Shown here piece by piece: positions 16,503-21,837 of a stretch of DNA of 21,837 bases. Source of the DNA: CAYTID01 sp964437735 (GTDB taxonomy: Bacteria > Bacteroidota > Ignavibacteria > UBA10030 > BY39); contig CAYTID010000034.1 of NCBI GenBank assembly GCA_964437735.1, forward strand, positions 1 through 21,837, written 5' to 3'. A program made the translations under genes and the position numbers. How positions within the stretch are numbered: position 1 is the stretch's first letter; every line of letters begins with the position of its first letter. The notes under the pieces were generated by a model. The model saw nothing but the letters and a program-made list of their open reading frames with translations. It was not told the origin of the DNA and made no database searches.

Positions 16503-17495
16503 TTATATACTTGCTATTTTTTGTTCATGAATCTTGTCAACGATAAGCTGAACTACCTCAAGCGCTTTTGTGGCATCGTTCGCAGTAACCTTCGGCTGCA
16601 TATCATTCAAAACTGCATCTACGAACGATTCTAATTCTTTCCGCAGTGCGTTGACTTCCCGTTTTTCCGGTTTTTCATAAACGATTTTTCTTTTTTTATT
16701 GCCTGTTTCTATCTGTCCGAGCATCAGTGTCGATTCGGCAGTTAACTCGTGTTCATCAACCAGACGAAATATTTCCGAAGTTCCCTCTGTAAAATCAAAA
16801 GATATGTAAGCGTCCTTCTGGAAAAGTCGTAATTTGCGCATTCTGTTTTTTGATATTCTGCTTGCTGTTACATTGGCGACGCATCCGTTCTTGAATTGCA
16901 ATCTCGCATTAGCTATGTCGATGTTGTCGGTTACGACGCTGATTCCGTTTGCAGAAACGGATTCAATTTCGGAATTTACCAAACTCAGTATAAGATCAAT
17001 ATCATGAATCATCAGGTCGTGAACCACCGCTACGTCAGTTCCGCGCGGATTAAATTGTGCAAGCCGATGTGATTCAATAAATAAAGGATTTAGCTTGATA
17101 TTTTCTACCGACAAAAGAGCCGGATTGAATCTCTCAATATGACCTACCTGAATTTTTACTTTTTTATTACACATTTCGATAAGCTTGTGCGCCTGCTCTG
17201 CAGTTTCTGTTATGGGCTTCTCAATAAAAATATGCTTTCCTTTTTGCAAAACCTGTTCAGCTATTTTAAAATGAGTTTTTGTAGATGTAGCGATACTTAC
17301 CGCATCGACATCCTCAAGCAATTTATCGATTGTCGGATATGGTTTGGTCCCGTAATCGGAAGCGATTTTTTCAGCACGCTCGATATTAATATCATAAACA
17401 CCTATCAGGTTTGCACTCCCGATATCTTTTAACATCTTCGTGTGCAATCCGCCCAAATGTCCTACTCCTATAACGCCGATTTTTAGTCTGCTCAT
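16503..17495 (-). CDS. Gfo/Idh/MocA-family NAD(P)-dependent oxidoreductase
   Basis: A 330-residue dehydrogenase with a Rossmann fold (GVIGVGHLGGLH at 7-18), the EKP catalytic lysine motif (92-94) and the HDLMIHDID motif (159-167) that places the catalytic His. The segment QVGHIERFNPALLSV is common in the sugar-nucleotide 3-dehydrogenase branch of this family, which includes the lipid A diamino-sugar enzyme GnnA. I cannot fix the substrate and no lipid A genes are adjacent. The start codon overlaps the stop of the upstream membrane protein gene by 4 nt (ATGA), so the two are translationally coupled; a cell-envelope sugar role is therefore plausible. Confidence 0.9.
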   Translation of the reverse strand: MSRLKIGVIGVGHLGGLHTKMLKDIGSANLIGVYDINIERAEKIASDYGTKPYPTIDKLLEDVDAVSIATSTKTHFKIAEQVLQKGKHIFIEKPITETAEQAHKLIEMCNKKVKIQVGHIERFNPALLSVENIKLNPLFIESHRLAQFNPRGTDVAVVHDLMIHDIDLILSLVNSEIESVSANGISVVTDNIDIANARLQFKNGCVANVTASRISKNRMRKLRLFQKDAYISFDFTEGTSEIFRLVDEHELTAESTLMLGQIETGNKKRKIVYEKPEKREVNALRKELESFVDAVLNDMQPKVTANDATKALEVVQLIVDKIHEQKIASI

Positions 17496-19027
17496 TTTTC
17501 CTCCTGATTTTCTTTTTTGACTTTATATACTGTATAATAAACTGTGCTCATATCCGAAAGCGCTAATCCGTACACAACTTTATGGAACATGGGCTGCAAC
17601 TCAGGTACATCATATTCATCAGCAATATTTGAACGATGTACCACATAATCGGCATTGCATACGGATGTAAACAATTTGTTATCCATGATATCTTTGTATG
17701 TGAATCCGTTCCTGATATATGTCAGCATTTCGGGTGATACCAATCCGGCGGCATCACATATTTTTCTGTCGGAATAAAAACCGATTGCGCCGATATCAGG
17801 CACCATAACAATATCCGTCTCCGATGTATTCGATTTTAGCCATTTGCCGATAGGTATAAAACAGTTTTCCATTCCAAGTGCGAATGCTTTGATGCTCGGC
17901 TTAATATGTATGTTATAAATATACTGGTTTTGCATCATTATTGTTAATGTAAAAAGGAATAAAACGTGAAATAATATCTTTCCGAAATTAAGCTGCCGCA
18001 TTATAATCGAAAGAAAAACGAATGAATACAAAATTATCACCGGTATGATAAGAAGGAGATACCTGGAAATAATATTAGCCTGCGTTACAATGTACAAACC
18101 GCAAAGAGTGACGACCCAGCTTAACGGAACGAAATGTTTGCGTATCCATTCATTTGCCGGTTCTTCAAAAATATTTTCAATCGTTTTATAAAAGTTTTTG
18201 TTTTTGATGAGAATGAGGATTAATCCGGCAGTAAAGATTAAAAAAGTTCCGGCATCTGTAATAAAAATAGTTTTAAACAGATCTGTAATCGTCCAGGAAT
18301 AATCCGCTATTCCCATACCGAGAGTAGCTTTTGCAAGTGCAGTATTCGGGACGAATGTATCGAAAGTAATTTTGGCAAAAATAAACCATGGCAAAGTGAC
18401 AGCAAGCGCAATGAGTATGGATCCGATCAATTTCTTATAGATAAAATTTCTTTTTTCGGAATTTAGTAAGATATCTGTCAGAATAATTAAAGTTAATATG
18501 AATGATTCGGGTCTAAGTAATATTAGAAGCGATGAAAAGAATACTGCTTTATAGTAATTGTTTTTCAGAGAGAAATATACAGCAAGCAGCATTATTAAAA
18601 CGGAAAAAGAAGTTTCCATTCCCGTGCCTGTCCACCTCAGCAGCCATGCGTTTAGCGAAAAAGTAATTGTCGCTAAGAATGAAATTACCTGATTGAATAA
18701 TATATTTTGTGCAAGATTGAAAAAAACAAAAATACTTAAAACCGCAAAACTCAGGTCGACCAATTTCGAGATCAACAGCAGATCAAATCCTATAAAACCG
18801 AATACCGAAATTACAAGCGCCCATAATGGTCCGGTTGTGCCGTATGTCGGTTCGCCGGGATTGAATGAAAACCCGCCACCCGAGATTATGTTTTTAGCGT
18901 ACTGGAGATATATGTATGTGTCGTCGGTTGTGTAATCAAAATGTGAGACGGTTGTAAGAATGAAAATAATAATTAACAGCAAGGCGCCTGTTATTGCAAG
19001 ATATTTCAGCCAGGTCTGATCGGTCAA
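17492..19027 (-). CDS. Multipass membrane protein, GT-C-like glycosyltransferase
   Basis: A 511-residue polytopic protein with about 10-11 hydrophobic segments. The first extracytoplasmic loop, just after the first helix, carries the acidic motif Y-T-T-D33-D34-T-Y and then GGGFSFNPGEPTYGTTGPLWAL. This is the usual position and style of the catalytic Asp loop in GT-C glycosyltransferases of the GT39/ArnT/PMT type that use a lipid-linked sugar. A soluble C-terminal part (about 395-510) follows the helices and contains VPDIGAIGFYSD and RKICDAAGLVSPEM. The acceptor is unknown. The coupled Gfo/Idh/MocA gene and the HAD phosphatase upstream suggest an envelope-glycan pathway. Confidence 0.8.
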   Translation of the reverse strand: MTDQTWLKYLAITGALLLIIIFILTTVSHFDYTTDDTYIYLQYAKNIISGGGFSFNPGEPTYGTTGPLWALVISVFGFIGFDLLLISKLVDLSFAVLSIFVFFNLAQNILFNQVISFLATITFSLNAWLLRWTGTGMETSFSVLIMLLAVYFSLKNNYYKAVFFSSLLILLRPESFILTLIILTDILLNSEKRNFIYKKLIGSILIALAVTLPWFIFAKITFDTFVPNTALAKATLGMGIADYSWTITDLFKTIFITDAGTFLIFTAGLILILIKNKNFYKTIENIFEEPANEWIRKHFVPLSWVVTLCGLYIVTQANIISRYLLLIIPVIILYSFVFLSIIMRQLNFGKILFHVLFLFTLTIMMQNQYIYNIHIKPSIKAFALGMENCFIPIGKWLKSNTSETDIVMVPDIGAIGFYSDRKICDAAGLVSPEMLTYIRNGFTYKDIMDNKLFTSVCNADYVVHRSNIADEYDVPELQPMFHKVVYGLALSDMSTVYYTVYKVKKENQEEK

Positions 19028-19051
19028 TTTATCTCTCTCAAAAAGTTTTTG

Positions 19052-19705
19052 TTAATTTAATAATTCTTTAAAAAATAATTTCAATGAATTCACATTATCA
19101 AACAGATAATCGACATCCATCTTGATCACTTTTTCTTTTCCATACGAATCCCATACAACCGCGGCGATGGGAATGCCCGCCTCGTGGGCGGCTGTGACGT
19201 CGGCGACTGCGTCTCCTACCATTAATGTTTCGTCGGGGTGAACGTGGTAAAAATCGAGTATCTTTTTAATTCCTTCCGAAGAGGGCTTGTGGTTAACAAC
19301 ATCGTTACCTGTAACGATAAGGTCGAAATATTTTTTTATTCCAAATTTTTCGAGCGTGATGAGTGTAGTATGTTTTCCCTTGCCTGTAAAAACCGCCAGT
19401 ATAATCCGTTTTTCTTTAAGAAAATCCAGGATCTCCGTCATTTCGGGATAGAGGCGGGCTAACTTTGCATGATTTTCCGTATAGAAATTTAAAAAATCGG
19501 TTAATGCAATTTCGGCGAAATCCTTGCCGACCAGCCGTTCGATGGCGATATCCTCGGGCGGACCGAACATTGCAGTTATTTCGGAAGGAGTGTGGATTTT
19601 ACCGGTATACTTTTCAGAAATGTGATTGATGGATGAAAATATTAATTCGTTTGTCTGTGTTAATGTTCCGTCGATATCGAAAATGATACAAGATAGTTTC
19701 TTCAT
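19052..19705 (-). CDS. HAD-family phosphatase (phosphoglycolate phosphatase-like)
   Basis: A 217-residue HAD hydrolase with all four motifs: D10-I-D12-G-T (nucleophile and acid/base), T107 in VFTGKG (motif II), K140 in NHKPSS (motif III) and G164-D165...D169 (motif IV, GDAVADVTAA). A helical C1 cap lies between motif I and motif II. It is closest to the Gph/PpaX group; exact substrates in this group are not predictable from sequence. It is the first gene of the minus-strand block, 24 nt before the membrane protein gene, with a possible promoter at 19715-19742. Confidence 0.88.
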   Translation of the reverse strand: MKKLSCIIFDIDGTLTQTNELIFSSINHISEKYTGKIHTPSEITAMFGPPEDIAIERLVGKDFAEIALTDFLNFYTENHAKLARLYPEMTEILDFLKEKRIILAVFTGKGKHTTLITLEKFGIKKYFDLIVTGNDVVNHKPSSEGIKKILDFYHVHPDETLMVGDAVADVTAAHEAGIPIAAVVWDSYGKEKVIKMDVDYLFDNVNSLKLFFKELLN

Positions 19706-19714
19706 AACTGTATA

Positions 19715-19742
19715 AATATATTAAAATCGGAGGGAATTTCAA
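19715..19742 (-). promoter_or_regulatory. Possible promoter of the HAD phosphatase block
   Basis: On the minus strand TTGAAA (19737-19742) and TATATT (19715-19720) are separated by 16 nt. The predicted start point would lie only about 2-3 nt before the ATG, giving a nearly leaderless mRNA. The match is moderate and could be chance in AT-rich DNA. Confidence 0.35.
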
Positions 19743-19813
19743 AAGAATTCGAGATTTCAAATGAAAGTGCGAGATTTTCTGCAATACCAATATTTTCCTG
19801 AAAAAAAAAATCC

Positions 19814-19842
19814 TTGACATGAATTTCAAAATTATATATATT
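19814..19842 (+). promoter_or_regulatory. Near-consensus sigma70-type promoter facing the cassette region
   Basis: TTGACA (19814-19819) is a perfect -35. A 17-nt spacer is followed by TATATT (19837-19842), a 5/6 match to the -10. It is the best promoter match seen in this window. It points away from the HAD gene, toward the gene-free stretch and the cassette region; the first convincing start codon downstream is about 390 nt away. Confidence 0.6.
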
Positions 19843-20158
19843 CATATGAGCTTATTTGTTATCCCATAATACCGGTATAACAGAAGGGATGGAGTTATAT
19901 TTTTAGAGGTTGGAATTATTTTATTTTTATTTTATAAACGCAGTATTGTTATAAATTTCAATTAAGCCTGGTTAGTCACTTATCTATCTTTTAAAGACAA
20001 GAATGTGACTGGCAGAGCGAAGCTTTGAAAAATCTTATAATTTATTTATTACAACGAAATTAAAGATAAGCAGTACATCGAATTCAAGAAAACAAAAGAC
20101 GAATATAAAATAAGCAATGGCAATAAAAAACTGCTTAAATAAGCGATATATAAAAGGT
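19843..20158. other. Gene-free stretch between promoter and palindrome
   Basis: No convincing protein gene is present: the first ATGs (19846, 19890) open frames of only 7 and 5 codons. The stretch is very AT-rich. It contains the small palindrome ATACCGGTAT (19869-19878) and the inverted pair TAAGCAGT (20067-20074)/ACTGCTTA (20130-20137), which could close a 71-nt stem-loop. A 33-codon frame ending at the TAA at 20140-20142 has protein-like, Lys-rich composition but no start codon. It may be a decayed gene, an untranslated leader, or part of a small RNA running from the promoter at 19814 to the palindrome at 20159. Confidence 0.4.
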
Positions 20159-20184
20159 GTAAAAACGACATATGTCGTTTTTAC
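20159..20184. terminator. Perfect 26-bp palindrome, possible bidirectional terminator or recombination-site arm
   Basis: GTAAAAACGACAT (20159-20171) is followed without a gap by its exact inverted complement ATGTCGTTTTTAC (20172-20184). The ACGAC/GTCGT stem with A5 and T5 tracts on either side fits a bidirectional intrinsic terminator. The 3' flank TTTTTACAGATGTTA closely resembles TTTTTGCAGAACGTTA at the right cassette junction (21007-21022). The palindrome may therefore instead be the arm of an attC-like site at the left junction. Confidence 0.5.
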
Positions 20185-20188
20185 AGAT

Positions 20189-20206
20189 GTTATGTGCAAG
20201 CACGTG
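20189..20206 (+). repeat. Left cassette-end repeat, complementary to 20868-20885
   Basis: GTTATGTGCAAGCACGTG matches the reverse complement of 20868-20885 at 16 of 18 positions. It starts with a GTT core, the recombination point of attC sites. The segment lies 36 nt before the lipoprotein ATG. It also contains the shorter palindrome GTGCAAGCAC. Confidence 0.7.
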
Positions 20207-20242
20207 TCTTAATATGTATTCATTTAATTGCGAGATGATAAA

Positions 20243-20827
20243 ATGAACACTCACACATTGTTTATACCATTTCTGCTAGCCACTATTTTGCTATTGGGAT
20301 GCAATTCGAATGACCGCAGAATCACCGAACAGCAGAAGCAAATTGAAACATTGAACCATCGCCTTGATTCATTGTCGGCTGAAAATGAATCCTTAGGTTC
20401 AAAACTCGAATCAATGAAGAGTGATCAGTCTTGGAAGGACTTACTTCAAAGTTTTAACGAAATAGCATATTTAACTCCCGGTGAAGAAGGATACTCTATA
20501 ATCAGGACAAATCTGGGTGCTATTACCGTCAGCCTAAAAAACGTTCAACCTTATGCTAACGGTAGCCGAGTGACCCTTCAATTTGGAAATACTTTGGGTG
20601 CAACTATTGACGGTCTAAAGGCAAAAGTCGAATGGGGCAGTGTTGATTCAAAAGGATCCCCCAAAAATGAAACTGAGAGGAGCAAAGAGATCGCCCCTGC
20701 TAAATCTTTGGCCCCGGGCACTTGGACGAATGTCTCCGTGGTATTGGATGGTATATCGCCAATTGATCTTGGATTCGTACGTGTAAAAGAGGTTCATCAT
20801 ACTGGGATTAGACTCAAACAGGAATGA
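20243..20827 (+). CDS. Cassette-borne lipoprotein with coiled coil and beta domain (DUF3251/YajI-like)
   Basis: A 194-residue predicted lipoprotein. The lipobox LLGC puts the acylated cysteine at residue 20 after a hydrophobic signal. A heptad-like coiled coil covers about residues 25-65 (TEQQKQIETLNHRLDSLSAE). The C-terminal half reads as a beta-sandwich with ITVSLKNVQPYANGSRVTLQFGN and KAKVEWGSVDSKG. This resembles the DUF3251 family to which E. coli YajI belongs, but that is from memory of the pattern and not certain. Function is unknown. ATG 20243 is chosen over an in-frame TTG at 20228. The SD is weak. It is the only gene in the putative cassette, with 52 nt from stop to the attC-like box. 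The gene looks somewhat richer in G+C than the chromosomal genes to its left. Confidence 0.8.
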   Translation: MNTHTLFIPFLLATILLLGCNSNDRRITEQQKQIETLNHRLDSLSAENESLGSKLESMKSDQSWKDLLQSFNEIAYLTPGEEGYSIIRTNLGAITVSLKNVQPYANGSRVTLQFGNTLGATIDGLKAKVEWGSVDSKGSPKNETERSKEIAPAKSLAPGTWTNVSVVLDGISPIDLGFVRVKEVHHTGIRLKQE

Positions 20828-20867
20828 CTTTTCTTCATATCAGAATAATGATAATGAAACCCACTTT

Positions 20868-20885
20868 CACGTGCCTGTACATAAC
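20868..20885 (+). repeat. Right outer repeat of the attC-like site
   Basis: CACGTGCCTGTACATAAC is the imperfect inverted partner (16/18) of the left cassette end at 20189-20206. Its last seven bases ACATAAC form the 5' box of the attC-like site. Confidence 0.7.
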
Positions 20886-21025
20886 AAGCAAAAACATGAC
20901 GCTCAAACAGTGTTACCTTGAGCGAATCCCGACGTTGAGTCGGAATTCGCTCAATGCCGTTGCTCTCGACAAATTGAATTATAATAGTTCGCAACGGCAA
21001 TGCATGTTTTTGCAGAACGTTAGCC
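20879..21025 (+). other. attC-like recombination site (147 nt, multi-hairpin)
   Basis: The outer boxes are ACATAAC (20879-20885) and GTTAGCC (21019-21025). Inside them GCAAAAACATG (20888-20898) pairs perfectly with CATGTTTTTGC (21003-21013), with an unequal unpaired spacer (AA against AGAAC). This is the R-spacer-L layout of integron attC sites. The terminal part contains a 16-nt hairpin arm pair, 20918-20933 with 20939-20954 (one mismatch, loop GTTGA), and a 9-bp stem, 20955-20963 with 20991-20999, with a 27-nt loop. Published attC sites range from roughly 57 to 141 nt, so this one is slightly long. The large imperfect palindrome could instead be a repeat of another kind. Confidence 0.6.
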
Positions 21026-21060
21026 GCAATGCCCAAACAACATTACTCACTATCCAAAGA

Positions 21061-21066
21061 AAGGAG
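21061..21066 (+). promoter_or_regulatory. Strong Shine-Dalgarno of the terminal gene
   Basis: AAGGAG lies 7 nt before ATG 21074. It fixes this start and stands out because most genes in the window lack such a site. Confidence 0.8.
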
Positions 21067-21073
21067 AGTCTTT

Positions 21074-21837
21074 ATGCAGACTCCAAGGTTCTTCTTCGCA
21101 GGATTTCTTTCTACCTGCCTCTTTTTGTTTCTTGCTTCACCAATCAACGCACAGCAATTAGATCTATCTTCTCCTGCTCGCAACCGAATCGTGATTCAGA
21201 AAAAGCTCATCACCCACTCTCTGAATTCTGATTCAACAAATCCGAGAAGACAACCCCTCGTCGAGAAATTCAGAGACTTCATAATTCCCCAAAACATCAT
21301 CTACGAGTCACCCGACGGTTTAGCCCGACACTACAGGATAAACGAAACCCTCACGCTTGTGCTAATTACCGCATCTGTAAGCGGAAGGGTTTACAAATCA
21401 AGCCCGACTGCTCCACCTTCAACGCTCTTTGGGTTGCTCCGTATTCAAAACCAAAGCACCACGGGCTGCACTTATGGCTACCGTGGGTGGACCAAGTACA
21501 ATATATCCTCGATAAACGACGCATCGACAATCAATGACGTCAATCAATATGTTTACTGTACGGCGAGAGTTCAAGGAACATTCGACTTCCTTAACTACGA
21601 CATTTACCGTCTCGACAGCGATCCTGAACCTGCGTCTGGCACTTCTTTGTGGAACGATATTGCCGACGGTGCATTTTACGAAAACGATGAATGGGTGTCC
21701 AATCCGCCTGACTGGGAATGGTCCGATCTAAACAGTCCTGCTGATGCTGACCTCCAGAGTGCGCTCGTAGTTGATTGGTTCGGTCTCGGTTATATGGTTG
21801 ACTGTGACGAAAACGATCCGACTTTCTATGCTGAATT
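21074..21837 (+). CDS. Secreted protein, 3' end beyond the window
   Basis: A reading frame opens at ATG 21074 and stays open to the window edge (254 codons so far), so it is a genuine partial gene. The N-terminus is a signal peptide with a long hydrophobic core and a cut after SPINA (about residue 26). Downstream, GYRGWTKYNISSI, INDVNQYVYCTARV and LNYDIYRLDSDPEPASG look like a beta-sandwich of the kind found in DNRLRE or carbohydrate-binding-like modules of secreted FCB proteins. ALVVDWFGLGYMVDCDENDP may be the last strand of that domain. I cannot assign a function. The gene appears richer in G+C and in C-ending codons than the chromosomal genes to its left. It starts 54 nt after the junction at 21020, so it may be the next cassette. 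Confidence 0.75.
   Translation, partial: MQTPRFFFAGFLSTCLFLFLASPINAQQLDLSSPARNRIVIQKKLITHSLNSDSTNPRRQPLVEKFRDFIIPQNIIYESPDGLARHYRINETLTLVLITASVSGRVYKSSPTAPPSTLFGLLRIQNQSTTGCTYGYRGWTKYNISSINDASTINDVNQYVYCTARVQGTFDFLNYDIYRLDSDPEPASGTSLWNDIADGAFYENDEWVSNPPDWEWSDLNSPADADLQSALVVDWFGLGYMVDCDENDPTFYAE

Larger units (their letters stand above)
20190..21019 (+). mobile_element. Putative integron-type gene cassette carrying a lipoprotein gene
   Basis: The 830-bp unit runs from the T of GTTATGT (20190) to the G of the core GTTAGCC (21019). It holds one promoterless-looking gene and then a 147-nt hairpin-rich site, the normal layout of an integron cassette. If excised as a circle, joining 21019 to 20190 would recreate GTTATGT exactly complementary to ACATAAC at 20879-20885, and the complementarity would extend to 18 nt. 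That is what the integron cassette model predicts and is hard to explain by chance. The next gene starts at the same offset from its junction (54 nt against 53 nt). No integrase gene is in the window, and the core boxes deviate from the RYYYAAC/GTTRRRY consensus at one position each. Confidence 0.6.

Noticed and set aside
19843..20158. RNase P RNA, tmRNA or a known riboswitch in the gene-free stretch
   Set aside because: None of the conserved sequence blocks of these RNAs is visible.
20189..20885. The 18-bp inverted repeats as terminal inverted repeats of a transposon or MITE
   Set aside because: No transposase is present, no target-site duplication flanks the repeats, and the right repeat is continued by a further 130 nt of nested palindrome. 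These fit an attC-like site better.
20824..21231. Open frame of 135 codons after the lipoprotein gene
   Set aside because: It runs through the attC-like hairpins and overlaps the signal-peptide gene at 21074, and its translation shows no protein-like pattern.
1..21837. CRISPR array or restriction/defence genes
   Set aside because: No regularly spaced direct repeats and no cas, methylase or toxin-antitoxin-like proteins were found on either strand.

Overview
The window reads as about 22 kb of chromosome from an AT-rich bacterium of the FCB group, most like Ignavibacteria/Chlorobi relatives. This is inferred from gene content and protein style (a KorDABC ferredoxin oxidoreductase, TolC/HlyD/two-permease efflux sets, secreted beta-sandwich proteins). 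No rRNA or taxonomic marker is present. Most genes lack a strong Shine-Dalgarno (SD) sequence.

Left part (1-6041): the 3' two thirds of a tRNA-Leu(GAG) that does not encode CCA; a small secreted protein with its own promoter and a Rho-independent terminator; then maf and a stand-alone B12-binding domain of the methylmalonyl-CoA mutase type. Converging on these is a minus-strand operon nfeD - slipin - family B DNA polymerase homologue. The polymerase homologue has lost its recognisable exonuclease aspartates and part of motif B.

Middle (6042-9122): a four-gene plus-strand operon korD-korA-korB-korC for 2-oxoacid (probably 2-oxoglutarate):ferredoxin oxidoreductase.

Right-middle (9174-19705): a nine-gene minus-strand block. 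In transcription order it holds a HAD phosphatase, a multipass GT-C-like membrane protein, a Gfo/Idh/MocA dehydrogenase, a CCA-adding enzyme, then a tripartite efflux set (TolC - HlyD - ABC ATPase - two MacB-like permeases). The CCA enzyme fits the tRNA lacking CCA.

Right end (19706-21837): a different kind of DNA. A 537-bp stretch without a convincing gene holds a near-consensus promoter and a perfect 26-bp palindrome. After it comes what looks like an integron-type gene cassette (20190-21019) carrying a lipoprotein gene. The cassette ends in a 147-nt multi-hairpin attC-like site, and its outer box is complementary over 18 nt (16 matches) to the cassette's own left end. A second gene, cut by the window edge and carrying a strong SD, starts 54 bp beyond the junction, the same offset as in the first cassette. 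No integron integrase is visible, so this would be an orphan attC cluster or the distal part of an array. This is the most interesting part of the window.
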